Shown one piece after another: positions 1 to 8,622 of a DNA stretch of 64,000 nucleotides. Origin of the DNA: Leifsonia sp. CL147 (GTDB taxonomy: Bacteria > Actinomycetota > Actinomycetes > Actinomycetales > Microbacteriaceae); NCBI RefSeq assembly GCF_900114565.1, contig NZ_FOTM01000003.1, forward strand, positions 156,674-220,673, given 5' to 3'. How positions within the stretch are numbered: position 1 is the first letter of the stretch; each line of letters starts with the position of its first letter. The position numbers were made by a program, and so were the translations under genes. The notes below the pieces were generated by a model. That model made no database searches. It saw only the letters and a program-made list of their open reading frames with translations, and had not been told where the DNA came from.

Positions 1-579
1 GCCGGTCGGGGTGAAGCCGTCGAACGACTTGCAGCGCGACCACTGCGCCTCGGAGAACTGGAGGTCGCGCGCCGTGATGTCGTTGACGACGGTGTAGCCC
101 CAGACGTAGTCGAGCGCATCGCGGACGGGGACGTTCCGGGCGGGCTTGCCGATGATGACGCCGAGCTCCGCTTCGTAGTCGACCTGCGTGGAGAGATCGG
201 CGGGCCAGCTGGTGGTGCCCCCGTGGCCGGTGAGCGAGTTCGGCCACAGGTTGAAGACGGTCGCCGCCTTCTCGCTGCGCAGCTTCAGCTCGGACGCGTG
301 AGCGGCGTAGTTGGCCCCGATGGCGATGACGTGCGGCGGTCGCAGCACAGCGGACGCGTGACGCAGCTCGTGCACAGGAGGCAGCTCGTGCGCCGAGGCT
401 TCCGCCTCGGTGACGACGCCGCGGACCTCGGCGAGCCCCTCGTCACCCCGCTCGATCAGCTCCTGCAGGTCCTGCGGCGCGTCGCTCATCAGGTCGTCGA
501 GGAAGAGTGCCCCGTCTCCGATGACGGCGGCCAGGCGGGGCCGGGAATCCGCGGCATTGCTGAGGTGCGAGAATCTCAC
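1..579 (-). CDS. Fumarylacetoacetate hydrolase family protein (C-terminal part cut by window edge)
   Basis: The protein reads leftward and runs off the window start with 193 codons visible. FAH-family enzymes are metal-dependent hydrolases, isomerases or decarboxylases of 2-oxo acids and acylpyruvates, usually cytosolic catabolic enzymes. The sequence shows the family landmarks: an N-terminal substrate-lid-like region, then AIGANYAAHASE, a YEAELGVIIGK stretch carrying metal-ligand acidic residues, and VNDITARDLQ followed by WSRCKSFDGFTPTG, where the window ends. The start is GTG at 577-579; a TAGCCT hexamer ends exactly 6 nt upstream (586-591), predicting a leaderless mRNA. The exact substrate cannot be told. 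The glycosyltransferase gene lies just upstream on the same strand (its stop at 615-617), 35 bp away. Confidence 0.9.
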   Translation of the reverse strand, partial: MRFSHLSNAADSRPRLAAVIGDGALFLDDLMSDAPQDLQELIERGDEGLAEVRGVVTEAEASAHELPPVHELRHASAVLRPPHVIAIGANYAAHASELKLRSEKAATVFNLWPNSLTGHGGTTSWPADLSTQVDYEAELGVIIGKPARNVPVRDALDYVWGYTVVNDITARDLQFSEAQWSRCKSFDGFTPTG

Positions 580-585
580 CGGTCC

Positions 586-591
586 AGGCTA
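586..591 (-). promoter_or_regulatory. -10 box (TAGCCT) of the FAH gene
   Basis: On the minus strand TAGCCT is followed by six bases and then the GTG start. In actinobacteria this geometry puts the transcription start on the start codon, giving a leaderless mRNA. Confidence 0.6.
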
Positions 592-614
592 TCGGGCCGA
601 GGCACCTCCGCCAC

Positions 615-1376
615 TCACGCTACGGCGCCCGGAGCGTCGGGACCGTGTTCCCGCGCGCGGCGCCGCTCCACCCTCCGCCGCCACGGCGACTGCTCGGGGA
701 GGTGCATGCTCAGCGTCGTGTACGCCCAGCGCAGGCGGCGGCCGAAGCCCCGCCAGGTCGCGAACGGGCGGGCCGAGATGCCGACCGTGAGCCGTTCGTC
801 GTAGCGCACCGTGGTCTCCAGGTCGAGGTGCAGGGAGAGGTCCAGATCGTCGTGGATGTCGCCGCGGTCCCGGTGCACCCGGTCGCGGACGTCCTGCCAC
901 ACCTCGCGGCGCATGGCGAAGTTGGAGCCGAAGACCGGCGGGTTCCCGAGCCAGAGCCCGATGGCCCAGAAGTAGCCGCCGATGTAGAGCACCTGACCGA
1001 GGCCCGCGACCACGGTGCTCCCGTCGTAGAACACCCCGCGCCCGGTGAGGACGCCGACCTCCGGCGCGTCGACGAGTTCGGCCTCGATGTGCAGCAGCCA
1101 GTCGGCCGGCGGCCGGGAGTCGGCGTCCAGCCGGGCGATGATGTCGCCGGTCGCGGAGTCGTAGCCGGTGGATGCGGCCGGCCAGATCCCGCGCAGTGGC
1201 TGCTCGATCACACGCGCGCCTCCCGCCCGGGCCACGGCGGCGGTGTCGTCGGTGCTGCCGTTGTCCACGACGATGATCTCGTCCGCCGGCCGCAGTTGCG
1301 CAGCCAGATCGGTCAGGCAGTGTGCGAGCATCGCCGCGTCGTCGAGCGCGGGGATGACGACCGAGATGGAGGGCAC
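615..1376 (-). CDS. Family 2 glycosyltransferase (GT-A fold)
   Basis: A 253-residue cytosolic GT-A glycosyltransferase that would transfer a sugar from a nucleotide-sugar donor. The N-terminus ISVVIPALDDA and IIVVDNGSTDDT is the classic nucleotide-binding strand-loop. ARLDADSRPP near residues 85-95 is the DXD-like metal site, and the HDDLDLSLHL region is a likely acceptor-side acidic motif. The last 40 residues are Arg-rich. No transmembrane helix is evident, so the acceptor (lipid, protein or polysaccharide) is unknown. The start is GTG at 1374-1376, with a TAAAGT hexamer 6 nt upstream. The gene lies just downstream of the 64-bp tandem repeat block, so its -35 region is close to repeated DNA. 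Confidence 0.85.
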   Translation of the reverse strand: MPSISVVIPALDDAAMLAHCLTDLAAQLRPADEIIVVDNGSTDDTAAVARAGGARVIEQPLRGIWPAASTGYDSATGDIIARLDADSRPPADWLLHIEAELVDAPEVGVLTGRGVFYDGSTVVAGLGQVLYIGGYFWAIGLWLGNPPVFGSNFAMRREVWQDVRDRVHRDRGDIHDDLDLSLHLDLETTVRYDERLTVGISARPFATWRGFGRRLRWAYTTLSMHLPEQSPWRRRVERRRAREHGPDAPGAVA

Positions 1377-1382
1377 GGTGAG

Positions 1383-1388
1383 ACTTTA
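1383..1388 (-). promoter_or_regulatory. -10 box (TAAAGT) of the glycosyltransferase gene
   Basis: TAAAGT on the minus strand ends six bases before the GTG start, predicting a leaderless transcript. The 64-bp repeat array starts 32 bp further upstream. Confidence 0.55.
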
Positions 1389-1419
1389 CGCTCCGCCAGG
1401 CGTCGAAGCTGTTACCTCG

Positions 1420-1675
1420 GTCGCAGGCTCCCTCGGCGCTGGGGTCGCGCACCGCTCCGCGGCGCCCCTAGCTCCACCGCGCGGTCGCAGGCTCCCTCGG
1501 CGCTGGGGTCGCGCACCGCTCCGCGGCGCCCCTAGCTCCACCGCGCGGTCGCAGGCTCCCTCGGCGCTGGGGTCGCGCACCGCTCCGCGGCGCCCCTAGC
1601 TCCACCGCGCGGTCGCAGGCTCCCTCGGCGCTGGGGTCGCGCACCGCTCCGCGGCGCCCCTAGCTCCACCGCGCG
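1420..1675. repeat. Perfect 64-bp tandem repeat, four copies
   Basis: Copies start at 1420, 1484, 1548 and 1612, and appear identical base for base. Each unit begins GTCGCAGGCTCCCTCGGCGC and ends CCACCGCGCG. The unit length is not a multiple of three, so on the minus strand successive copies are read in successive frames by the Ada-AlkA gene; the TAG in the third copy read is its stop. The rest of the gap to the glycosyltransferase promoter (1389-1419) shows nothing else. Confidence 0.95.
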
Positions 1676-3232
1676 GTTCCACAGATGCATGCCGGCGTAG
1701 CTCCGCCAGGGCGCCCAGGCCTCGGCGTGGGCCGACAGCGCTCGCGGCTCGGCCGGCAGCCCCAGCCGCGCGGCGCCCTGCCGGAGGGCCAGGTCGCCGG
1801 TGAGGAGCACATCCGGGCTGCCGAGGACCCGCAGCGCGACGTACCCGGCCGTCCACGGCCCGATCCCCGGCAGCGCGAGCAGCCGCTCTTCGAGGTCGTC
1901 CCGCGATTCGCCGATGTCGATCGTCAGGCGACCCTCGGCCAGCGCCTCCGCGACCCCGACGATCGCGTCGATCCGGCGACCCGGCCCGCGCAGCACCTCG
2001 CGCCCGCGCTCGGCGATCGCGGCAGCGGCGGGGAAGAGCCGCGTGAATCCGCCGCTCGCCGGCGCAGGCTCGCCCGGCATCCGCAGGTCGACCGGCTCGC
2101 CGAGCGCCTCGGTCAGCCGCGTCAGCGCGGTGCGCGCCGCCGCGACGGAGACCTGCTGGCCGATGAGGGCACGGAACACGATCTCCTCGCCGTCCACCGC
2201 ACCGGGAACCCGCAGGCCCGGCGACGCGGCGACGCTCGGCGCGAGTGCCGGATCGGAGGCGAGGACGGCGTCGATCGCCTGGGCATCCGCATCCAGATCC
2301 AGCAGCCGCCGCACGCGTGCGACCAGCGGAGCCAGGTCCGACACGTCGGCGAGGGCGGCATCGCACTGCACCGCCGGCGCCTCCGTCGTGCCGCTGAGTG
2401 TGAGCCGCACCACGGCCGGGCCGTGCGGGAGGCGGAGCGCACGGGCATAGTCGGCACCGCCCGGGCCGGCCGCCTCGACGCCGGGGATGGACCGCGCCGC
2501 CAGGAAGCCCAGGACGGATGCGCCGTCGAACGGCGCGCGAGCCGGCAGCCGGAGGCTGAGGGTCACGGCGCCCGCCTCCCGATGGGTCGCCGAGGGGGAC
2601 CTCCGCGCCGCCGCCCGGATCGCGCTCGGCGGCATCCGGTACACCTCGGCCATCGTCTCGTTGAACTGGCGGACGCTGCTGAACCCGGCCGCGAAGGCCA
2701 CGTCGGTCACGGCCAGGTCGGTGCCGGTGAGCAGCAGTCGCGCCGTCTGGGCGCGATGCGCGCGGGCCAGGGCGAGCGGCCCGGCGCCGAGCTCGGCGGT
2801 GAGGACGCGCGTGAGGTGGCGCGTCGTGTAGCCGAGCCGCTGTGCGAGCCCGGGGACGCCCTCCCGCTCCACCGTCCCGTCGGCGATGAGGCGCATCGCG
2901 CGGGCGGCGAGGTCGTCGCGGACGTTCCACTCGGGGGAGCCCGGAACGGCATCCGGGAGGCAGCGCTTGCAGGCGCGCAACCCGGCTTCGTGCGCGGCGG
3001 CCGCCGTGAGGTAGAAGGTCACGTTCCGCGGCTTCGGCATCACGGCCGGGCAACTGGGCCGGCAGTAGATCCCCGTCGAATGGACGCCGGTGATGAATTG
3101 CCCGTCGAATCGCGCATCCCGGGCGCTCATGGCGCGGTAGCGCTCCGCGAAGAGGGGGTCGGCGAGCCGGCTGTCGGTCGCCGTGGCTGCCGCCATCGGA
3201 CTGGCCGTCGAGGGATGCCGCACCGTGCTCAT
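1532..3232 (-). CDS. alkA: Ada-AlkA fusion: methylphosphotriester-sensing HTH regulator with 3-methyladenine DNA glycosylase
   Basis: A 566-residue adaptive-response protein. Residues ~25-95 are the Ada zinc domain, with Cys57, Cys61, Cys88 and Cys91 (motifs YCRPSC and ACKRC); the first Cys would accept methyl groups from phosphotriesters. An AraC-type helix-turn-helix follows ([10 protein letters not shown] and [16 protein letters not shown]). The second half is AlkA: the hairpin [11 protein letters not shown] and the catalytic Asp in [11 protein letters not shown], which excise 3-methyladenine-type lesions. The Ogt-type methyltransferase domain of E. coli Ada is absent. The natural C-terminus appears to be around GMHLWN; the last 47 residues are translated from the 64-bp repeats, read in three frames. 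The start MSTVRH is ATG at 3230-3232; CAGGGT lies 6 nt upstream. The gene is divergent from the FAD oxidase. Confidence 0.9.
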   Translation of the reverse strand: MSTVRHPSTASPMAAATATDSRLADPLFAERYRAMSARDARFDGQFITGVHSTGIYCRPSCPAVMPKPRNVTFYLTAAAAHEAGLRACKRCLPDAVPGSPEWNVRDDLAARAMRLIADGTVEREGVPGLAQRLGYTTRHLTRVLTAELGAGPLALARAHRAQTARLLLTGTDLAVTDVAFAAGFSSVRQFNETMAEVYRMPPSAIRAAARRSPSATHREAGAVTLSLRLPARAPFDGASVLGFLAARSIPGVEAAGPGGADYARALRLPHGPAVVRLTLSGTTEAPAVQCDAALADVSDLAPLVARVRRLLDLDADAQAIDAVLASDPALAPSVAASPGLRVPGAVDGEEIVFRALIGQQVSVAAARTALTRLTEALGEPVDLRMPGEPAPASGGFTRLFPAAAAIAERGREVLRGPGRRIDAIVGVAEALAEGRLTIDIGESRDDLEERLLALPGIGPWTAGYVALRVLGSPDVLLTGDLALRQGAARLGLPAEPRALSAHAEAWAPWRSYAGMHLWNRAVELGAPRSGARPQRRGSLRPRGGARGAAERCATPAPREPATARWS

Positions 3233-3238
3233 CTCCCC

Positions 3239-3244
3239 ACCCTG
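3239..3244 (-). promoter_or_regulatory. Weak -10 candidate (CAGGGT) of the Ada-AlkA gene
   Basis: CAGGGT keeps the conserved A2 and T6 of the -10 hexamer and ends six bases before the ATG. GGGGAG immediately before the ATG is too close to act as a good Shine-Dalgarno site. Confidence 0.3.
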
Positions 3245-3337
3245 ACACCTGCCGCCGACATGCGATAGCGGAAATCGGACATCAGCGCCGGGTGTGCGGT
3301 GCGGGAGGCGCCGCGCCGGGTCGGCGATCGGCCTCGC

Positions 3338-3343
3338 TAGCCT
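3338..3343 (+). promoter_or_regulatory. -10 box (TAGCCT) of the FAD-linked oxidase gene
   Basis: TAGCCT, six bases, then the ATG at 3350, with no Shine-Dalgarno sequence; a leaderless start is predicted. Confidence 0.6.
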
Positions 3344-3349
3344 GGACGC

Positions 3350-4747
3350 ATGGATGTTCTCGACTGGCTCGCGACCGCGCTCGGCGAGGACGCCGCCGCG
3401 GCCGGCGTGCTGACGACCGACCCCGCCCTCCTGGATGCGGCCCGCACCGACCGCTCCGGCTGGGTCGCTGCGGGTACGCCACGCGCCATCGTGACCGCAC
3501 GCTCCGTCGAACACGTGCAGGTCACCCTGCGCGCGGCCAGCGAGTTCCGCGTCCCGGTCGTGCCGCGCGGCGCGGGCACGGGGCTGGCCGGCGGAGCCAA
3601 CGGGACGGACGGCTCCATCGTCCTCGACGTCTCGGCGATGAACCGCATCCTCGAGATCTCGGCCGAGGACCAGCTCGCCGTCGTCGAGCCGGGCGTCATC
3701 AACAGCGACCTGAATGCGGCGCTCGAGCCGTCCGGCCTGTTCTTCGCGCCCGACCCCGCGAGCAGGGCCATCTCGACCGTCGGGGGCAACATCGCCACTA
3801 ACGCCGGCGGCCTGCTCTGCGCCAAGTACGGCGTCACCCGGGAGGCTGTGCTCGCCCTGGACGTGGTCCTTGCGGATGGACGCCTGCTGCGCACGGGCCA
3901 TCGCACCGTCAAGGGCGTCACCGGCTACGACCTGACCGCCCTGTTCGTCGGGTCGGAGGGGACGCTCGGCGTCATCGTCGGTGCGACCGTACGGCTGCAG
4001 CCGATCCCGTCGGGCGAGCCGGTGACCCTCGGGGCGATCGTCCCCGACGTCGGCGCGGCGGCGCAGGCCGCCGCACGCATCACCGCGGCCCGCCTCTGCC
4101 CGGCGGTCATGGAACTGCTCGATGCGCCCGCGCTCGAGCGGATCTCGGCCTACCTCGGGCGCGAGACGATCGAGCAGGCGTTCGGCGCGAGCGGGGGAGC
4201 GTCCTACCTCCTCGTGCAGTTCGACGGCCCGACGGCGGACACGGACGCGCGTGCTGCCGCCGAGCTCCTCCGCGAAGCCGGCGGCACGGTCCGGGTCGCC
4301 GCCGATGCCGAGGAGGGCGAGCGGCTGCTCGCCCTGCGGCGCGCCTTCCACCCGGCCCTGGAATCCGGCGGCGAAGTGCTGATCGAGGATGTGGCCGTGC
4401 CGCGCTCCCGGATGCCGGAGATGTTCGCGGCGATCGAGCGCATCTCGGAGCGCTACGGCATCCTCATCCCGACGGTGGCGCACGCGGGCGACGGGAATCT
4501 GCACCCCAACTTCGTCTACACCGGGGACAGGGTGCCGGATGCGGTGTGGGATGCGGCGGGCGACTTGTTCCGTGCCGCCATCGAGCTGGGCGGGACGCTG
4601 ACCGGCGAGCACGGCGTGGGGATGCTGAAGCGCCGCTGGCTCGCCGAGGAGCTGGGACCGGACTCCTACGAGCTGCAGGTGAAGCTCAAATCCGTGTTCG
4701 ACCCGCTCGGCATCCTCAACCCCGGCAAGGTCTTCGGCGGCCCCTGA
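3350..4747 (+). CDS. FAD-linked oxidase, GlcD / D-lactate dehydrogenase type
   Basis: A 465-residue flavoprotein of the vanillyl-alcohol-oxidase (FAD-binding type 4) family; relatives oxidise glycolate, D-lactate or D-2-hydroxy acids and pass electrons to carriers. The N-terminal FAD domain contains [14 protein letters not shown], the pyrophosphate-binding loop, then [17 protein letters not shown] and GSEGTLGVI. The C-terminal FAD-oxidase domain carries [13 protein letters not shown] (the metal/substrate histidines) and [12 protein letters not shown] near the end. No iron-sulfur extension is present, so this is the single-subunit form, and no glcE or glcF neighbours are seen. Substrate specificity is not decidable from sequence. 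The gene is divergent from alkA and probably leaderless. Confidence 0.9.
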   Translation: MDVLDWLATALGEDAAAAGVLTTDPALLDAARTDRSGWVAAGTPRAIVTARSVEHVQVTLRAASEFRVPVVPRGAGTGLAGGANGTDGSIVLDVSAMNRILEISAEDQLAVVEPGVINSDLNAALEPSGLFFAPDPASRAISTVGGNIATNAGGLLCAKYGVTREAVLALDVVLADGRLLRTGHRTVKGVTGYDLTALFVGSEGTLGVIVGATVRLQPIPSGEPVTLGAIVPDVGAAAQAAARITAARLCPAVMELLDAPALERISAYLGRETIEQAFGASGGASYLLVQFDGPTADTDARAAAELLREAGGTVRVAADAEEGERLLALRRAFHPALESGGEVLIEDVAVPRSRMPEMFAAIERISERYGILIPTVAHAGDGNLHPNFVYTGDRVPDAVWDAAGDLFRAAIELGGTLTGEHGVGMLKRRWLAEELGPDSYELQVKLKSVFDPLGILNPGKVFGGP

Positions 4748-4911
4748 CAGACTCGACCCCCGGTGGTGCGGCGATGCCTGCAGCGCTCCCGGGGGATCGA
4801 GTTATGCGTCAAGGATGCCTCCAGACACCCCTCGAGCGCAACCCCCCCTCGTGATGCGCGGACAGCGAACGCGCTTTGACGCCGCCCCTCCACACCGGTT
4901 GGATGGGACCT

Positions 4912-5286
4912 ATGGCAGAGAACACCAACCAGAAGCCCGAAGTCGACGCCCCCGAGGGCCCGGCTCCCGAGACGCTCGAGATCGTCGACATCGTCGAGGG
5001 CACCGGACCCGAGGCCGCGCCCGGCTCGAAGGTCGACGTGCACTACCTCGGCGTCGAGTACGAGTCCGGCGAGGAGTTCGACTCCTCCTGGAGCCGCGGT
5101 CAGTCGATCGACTTCCCGCTGAACAACCTCATCAAGGGCTGGCAGGAGGGCATCCCCGGCATGAAGGTCGGTGGACGCCGCAAGCTCACCGTTCCGCCGG
5201 CGCTCGCCTACGGACCCGTCGGCAGCGGTCACCCGCTGTCCGGCAAGACCCTCATCTTCGTGATCGACCTGCTCGGAGTCAGCTGA
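4912..5286 (+). CDS. FKBP-type peptidyl-prolyl cis-trans isomerase
   Basis: A 124-residue cytosolic single-domain FKBP that would speed prolyl isomerisation during folding. The sequence shows the fold landmarks VDVHYLGVEYESGEEFDSSW, FPLNNLIKGWQEGIPGMKVG, RKLTVPPALAYG and TLIFVIDLLGV, with an acidic unstructured N-terminus of about 20 residues. There is no signal peptide or lipobox. The start MAENTN is ATG at 4912, preceded by GGATGGGA; an in-frame start 36 bp upstream is possible but adds a poorly conserved tail. A strong hairpin follows the stop, so it looks monocistronic. Confidence 0.9.
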   Translation: MAENTNQKPEVDAPEGPAPETLEIVDIVEGTGPEAAPGSKVDVHYLGVEYESGEEFDSSWSRGQSIDFPLNNLIKGWQEGIPGMKVGGRRKLTVPPALAYGPVGSGHPLSGKTLIFVIDLLGVS

Positions 5287-5315
5287 GCCCTTCGGACTCC
5301 GAATGCTCGTCAGAG

Positions 5316-5356
5316 ACGGAGGGGATCCTGGCCACGGCCGTGGTGATCCCCTCCGT
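5316..5356 (+). terminator. Intrinsic terminator after the FKBP gene
   Basis: A perfect 12-bp stem (ACGGAGGGGATC at 5316-5327 pairs with 5345-5356) encloses a 17-nt loop and is followed by TTT. It separates the FKBP gene from the TetR gene. Confidence 0.8.
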
Positions 5357-5422
5357 TTCCGGCGTCCTGGGGTGGACAGCGGGCGAATCTCCTCCGAATG
5401 CCGCACCCCGTCCATCCGGTGC

Positions 5423-5428
5423 CATGAT
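5423..5428 (+). promoter_or_regulatory. Weak -10 candidate (CATGAT) of the TetR gene
   Basis: CATGAT ends six bases before the ATG at 5435. GGAGG abuts the ATG without a spacer, so a leaderless start is at least as likely as Shine-Dalgarno initiation. Confidence 0.3.
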
Positions 5429-5434
5429 CGGAGG

Positions 5435-6079
5435 ATGACCTGGTCCGACTCGCTCGCGGCGGCATCCCCGTCCGGGGGCGACTCGCCCGACGCCGCGCCT
5501 GCGCCGACTCGCCGCCGCGGCCGCCCCGCCGACGTCGACCCCGAGCGCGTGGCGCTGCTGGCCCTCCGGCACTTCGACGAGCACGGCTACGAGCAGACGA
5601 CGATGGACGACATCGCACGTCTGGCGGGCATCGGCCGGAGGACGCTGTTCCGCTACTTCCCGAGTAAGCCCGCGCTGGTCTGGGGCGGCATCGAACCCGT
5701 CGTCGGCCGGATGCACGCCGTCCTCGATGCGGCCGGCGACGACGAGACGACCCGAGACGTGCTCGAACGCGCCGTCAGCGAGTCGCTGGCCATGACGCCG
5801 GAGGCGGAGGAGGCGACGCGGCGGCGGATGACCCTGATGGGTACGCACCCCGCGCTGATCGCGTTCGGCCTCACCGCCATCGCGGCGAATCGTCACGTCC
5901 TGGTCGAGTTCCTGGCGCGCCGGCTCGAGGCGGACCCGTCGAGCCTGCGTGTGCAGGTGCTGGCGGACGCCCTCGGCTCGGCCGACTTCTCGGCGCTGCT
6001 CTGGTGGGCGCGTCACAGCGACGGGTCGCCGGCCGAGGTCGTGCTGGCGGCCATGGACGAGCTGCTGCGCGGCATCTGA
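5435..6079 (+). CDS. TetR/AcrR family transcriptional regulator
   Basis: A 214-residue ligand-responsive repressor. After a Pro/Ala-rich tail and RRRGRPA, the TetR helix-turn-helix spans about residues 30-90: TTMDDIARLAGIGRRTLFRY followed by FPSKPALVWG. The C-terminal ligand/dimer domain (to residue 214) ends VLAAMDELLRGI. The HTH-FRYFPSK form resembles regulators near mycofactocin clusters, but no mycofactocin gene is nearby, so I do not name it. Its targets may include itself or the VOC protein 81 bp downstream on the same strand. The start is ATG at 5435. Confidence 0.85.
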   Translation: MTWSDSLAAASPSGGDSPDAAPAPTRRRGRPADVDPERVALLALRHFDEHGYEQTTMDDIARLAGIGRRTLFRYFPSKPALVWGGIEPVVGRMHAVLDAAGDDETTRDVLERAVSESLAMTPEAEEATRRRMTLMGTHPALIAFGLTAIAANRHVLVEFLARRLEADPSSLRVQVLADALGSADFSALLWWARHSDGSPAEVVLAAMDELLRGI

Positions 6080-6148
6080 CCCGGACCGGACAGCACTGCG
6101 GGGGCTGCCCATCCCGCCGCACCTCTCGACCCGTGCAGCCTGCGCGAG

Positions 6149-6154
6149 TAGCGT
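6149..6154 (+). promoter_or_regulatory. -10 box (TAGCGT) of the VOC gene
   Basis: TAGCGT ends six bases before the ATG at 6161, predicting a leaderless mRNA. Confidence 0.55.
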
Positions 6155-6160
6155 GTGCGC

Positions 6161-6922
6161 ATGCCGATCGAAGACGACTTCCCGCAGGGCACTCCCATCT
6201 GGGCGGATCTCCAGACCGGCGACCAGCCCGCCGCCTCCACGTTCTACCGCGACCTGTTCGGCTGGGAGGTGGCACCCGCATCCCCGGACACCGGCGGATA
6301 CGGAATGGCCTCCCTCAGCGGTACGCCCGTCGCAGCGATCGGACCGCTGCCTCCCGGGAACGTCCATGCGACCTGGACGGTCTATTTCTCGGTGGACGAT
6401 CTGGAGGTCGCGGTGGATGCCGCGCGGGCCGCCGATGGCTCGATCCTGATGGAACCGGGTGAGGTGTCGCCCGGCGTCCGGCTGGCGATCGTCGCCGATC
6501 CGGCCGGCGGGGTGTTCGGCCTCTGGCAGCGGCGTGCCGACCCGTGGCTTCGCGACGAGCCGGGCGCCGTCGACTGGCTGGAGCTCGTCGCGGCCGATCC
6601 GGCGTCCACCTTCCCGTTCTACGAGTCCGTGCTGGGCGTGGGGATCAGCGAGATGCGTGTCGGCACAGAGCCCTACGGCCTCTTCGATGTGGGCGAGACG
6701 AGCGTCGCGGGGGCGTACCGGTCCGATTCCGGGGACCCTGCGCACTGGCTCGTGTACTTCAACGTCCCGGACCTCGATGCCGCTGGCGCGCAGGCGACCG
6801 AGCTCGGAGGGACGCTGCGCACCGAGCCCATGTCGGCGCCGGGAGTGGGGCGCTGGGTCGAGATCGTCGATCCGCAGGGCGCCGCTTTCGCCCTTCTGGA
6901 ACCGGAACCGGAGCCCGCCTGA
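6161..6922 (+). CDS. Two-domain VOC (glyoxalase/bleomycin-resistance fold) protein
   Basis: A 253-residue cytosolic protein made of two vicinal-oxygen-chelate modules. The first (about 1-120) starts [20 protein letters not shown] and continues with [10 protein letters not shown]; the second (about 130-253) starts [20 protein letters not shown] and has ESVLGVG. This arrangement, with WxxLxTxDxxAAxxFY at each module start, is typical of actinobacterial VOC proteins of unknown substrate, annotated variously as glyoxalase-like or hydroxylase-like. Metal-binding residues are not cleanly conserved, so it may bind a ligand rather than catalyse. The start is ATG at 6161 rather than GTG at 6155, because of the -10 spacing. 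Confidence 0.8.
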   Translation: MPIEDDFPQGTPIWADLQTGDQPAASTFYRDLFGWEVAPASPDTGGYGMASLSGTPVAAIGPLPPGNVHATWTVYFSVDDLEVAVDAARAADGSILMEPGEVSPGVRLAIVADPAGGVFGLWQRRADPWLRDEPGAVDWLELVAADPASTFPFYESVLGVGISEMRVGTEPYGLFDVGETSVAGAYRSDSGDPAHWLVYFNVPDLDAAGAQATELGGTLRTEPMSAPGVGRWVEIVDPQGAAFALLEPEPEPA

Positions 6923-6961
6923 GCCCGTCGTCGCGCGGCCGGTCGCATCCGGCCCTTCTGG

Positions 6962-6967
6962 TAGACT
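6962..6967 (+). promoter_or_regulatory. -10 box (TAGACT) of rpsO
   Basis: TAGACT lies about 90 bp before the rpsO start, leaving a leader of roughly 80 nt that could carry the S15 autoregulatory site known in other bacteria. Confidence 0.45.
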
Positions 6968-7056
6968 CGACAAGTTGCCGTCGAACGGCCGCGGATCAAG
7001 AGAGCCCAGGCATACGGCCCCGGGCACCGCGCAACGAACTGAAAGGGGATCCCTCT

Positions 7057-7326
7057 ATGGCGCTTGATGCAGACACCAAGAAGGCGATCATCGAAGAGTA
7101 CGCAACCCACCCCGGTGACACCGGATCCCCCGAGGTCCAGGTCGCGATCCTGACCAAGCGGATCAAGGATCTCACCGAGCACCTCAAGGAGCACAAGCAC
7201 GACCACCACTCGCGTCGTGGCCTGCTCCTGTTGGTCGGACAGCGTCGCCGTCTGCTGGGCTACCTGGCGGACATCGACATCAGCCGCTACCGCTCGCTGA
7301 TCGAGCGTCTCGGCCTTCGTCGCTAG
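7057..7326 (+). CDS. rpsO: 30S ribosomal protein S15
   Basis: An 89-residue small-subunit protein that binds the 16S rRNA central domain and starts platform assembly. The sequence is a full-length match to the family: [34 protein letters not shown] and [19 protein letters not shown]. The start MALDAD is ATG at 7057 with GAAAGGGGA seven bases upstream. As in many bacteria it lies upstream of pnp, but here ltrA and vanZ separate the two. A hairpin follows the stop. Confidence 0.98.
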   Translation: MALDADTKKAIIEEYATHPGDTGSPEVQVAILTKRIKDLTEHLKEHKHDHHSRRGLLLLVGQRRRLLGYLADIDISRYRSLIERLGLRR

Positions 7327-7350
7327 TCTTCGATCGACTCCGCGAACTTC

Positions 7351-8604
7351 TTACGGACGGGCCGTCGCCCCGGGTAACTCCGGGTGGCGGCCCGTTCTGC
7401 GTGTCCGGGCGCTGCCGGCGGGCGGCTGCCGGCGGCGGGCGGTCGCCTGATCCAGCAGCGTCGCGGCGACGAGTGCCGCCGCCACCAGGGCGATCCCGAT
7501 CGTCACCCCGACCAGGCCGATCGCCGGCGAGGCGAGCGGCAGGAGCAGCACCAGCGCCAGGGAGATCACCGTCTTCACCGGACGGATGACGACCTCCGGG
7601 ACCAGCGGAGCGTGCAGGACGTAGAGCATCAGGAGGAACACGGCCACCGGCACGGCCATCGCGTACTCGACCATCGTGTTCGAGGCGCTCGAATGGGCGG
7701 CGCCCGCCTGCACCGCGACCTCCAGTCCAGCTCCGAGCGCCGCCAGCGATGCGAACACGAAGTAGTGCCCGTAGCCCCAGTAGAAGGACCGGGCGCCGCG
7801 ACCTGCCCGGAGGCCTTCGGCGGCCGGCTCGAGGAAGTACAACCACCAGAGGGCGAACAGCAGCACGAGCCCCGCCACGGCGATCCATACCAGCGCCCCG
7901 GAGAAGCCCGACCGGGCCAGCGCGTTCTGCACACCGGCGGCGGAGGCGGACACCGACTCGCCGAGCACGATGATCGTGAACAGCCCGTAGCGCTCGGCGA
8001 TGTGATGCGGGTGCCAGCTCGTCATCCGCGGGCGCTCCGCCCAGAGCGGCATCACGAGCTCCAGGAGCGCCCCGACCAGGAATGTCGGAACGGCGAACTG
8101 CGGGGGGAGGAAGCCCCACGCGATCCACACCACCTGCACGGAGGCGACGCCCGCGGCATACCGGAACGCCGTCGTGCGCCCCTCGGGATGCTCGACGCCC
8201 GCGCGGATCCACTGACCCACCAGCGCCAGCCGCATGATGATGTAGCCGACGATGATCGCGGTGAAGTTCTCGTCGTTGTACGCGGCCGGGACGCCGGCGG
8301 CGAGGACGAGCACCCCGGCCATCTGCACGAGGGTCATCACGCGGTAGAGGACGTCGTCGGTGTCGTAGGCCGAGGCGAACCAGGTGAAGTTCATCCACGC
8401 CCACCAGATCGCGAAGAACACCATCAGGTACAGCGGAAGCCGGTCCAACACGTGGCCCTGCGCGCCGGCGTGCGCCAGCTGGCCGGCCACCTGGGCGATC
8501 GCGACGACGAAGGTGAGATCGAACAGCAGCTCCAGGGGGCTGGACACCCGGTGCTGCTCGTCGGTGGAGCGCCCGGTCATCGGGATGCGGAACGCGGTGG
8601 TCAT
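7351..8604 (-). CDS. Low-temperature-requirement A (LtrA) family membrane protein
   Basis: A 417-residue polytopic membrane protein. Hydrophobic segments run through most of the length, about ten to eleven helices. The family signature is at the N-terminus: SPLELLFDLTFVVAIAQVA, then WMNFTWFASAYDTDD and ERYGLFTIIVLGES. LtrA was first tied to growth of Listeria at low temperature; its transport or enzymatic role remains undefined. The start MTTAFRIP is ATG at 8602-8604; TATGCT lies 7 nt upstream. Only 18 bp separate it from the divergent vanZ-like gene. Confidence 0.88.
   Translation of the reverse strand: MTTAFRIPMTGRSTDEQHRVSSPLELLFDLTFVVAIAQVAGQLAHAGAQGHVLDRLPLYLMVFFAIWWAWMNFTWFASAYDTDDVLYRVMTLVQMAGVLVLAAGVPAAYNDENFTAIIVGYIIMRLALVGQWIRAGVEHPEGRTTAFRYAAGVASVQVVWIAWGFLPPQFAVPTFLVGALLELVMPLWAERPRMTSWHPHHIAERYGLFTIIVLGESVSASAAGVQNALARSGFSGALVWIAVAGLVLLFALWWLYFLEPAAEGLRAGRGARSFYWGYGHYFVFASLAALGAGLEVAVQAGAAHSSASNTMVEYAMAVPVAVFLLMLYVLHAPLVPEVVIRPVKTVISLALVLLLPLASPAIGLVGVTIGIALVAAALVAATLLDQATARRRQPPAGSARTRRTGRHPELPGATARP
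7357..7395 (+). terminator. Probable rpsO terminator hairpin
   Basis: ACGGGCCG at 7357-7364 pairs with 7388-7395, and the stem extends inward with two G-U pairs to an 11-nt loop. It overlaps the last codons of the opposing ltrA gene. Confidence 0.5.
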
Positions 8605-8622
8605 GTGGGCCAGCATAGGAGG
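8605..8622. promoter_or_regulatory. 18-bp divergent intergenic region with overlapping -10 boxes (ltrA / vanZ)
   Basis: The minus strand has TATGCT (plus positions 8612-8617) seven bases before the ltrA ATG. The plus strand has CAGCAT (8611-8616) six bases before the vanZ ATG. Both genes appear leaderless, and each -35 region must lie inside the other gene. Confidence 0.5.

Noticed and set aside
1532-4612. Very long open frame on the minus strand upstream of the Ada-AlkA start
   Set aside because: It lies antisense to the FAD-linked oxidase, has low-complexity Arg/Gly/Asp composition and no domain; only the part from 3232 downward matches Ada-AlkA.
5435-6079. Naming the TetR protein as the mycofactocin regulator MftR
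   Set aside because: The HTH resembles that group, but no mycofactocin genes occur in the window.
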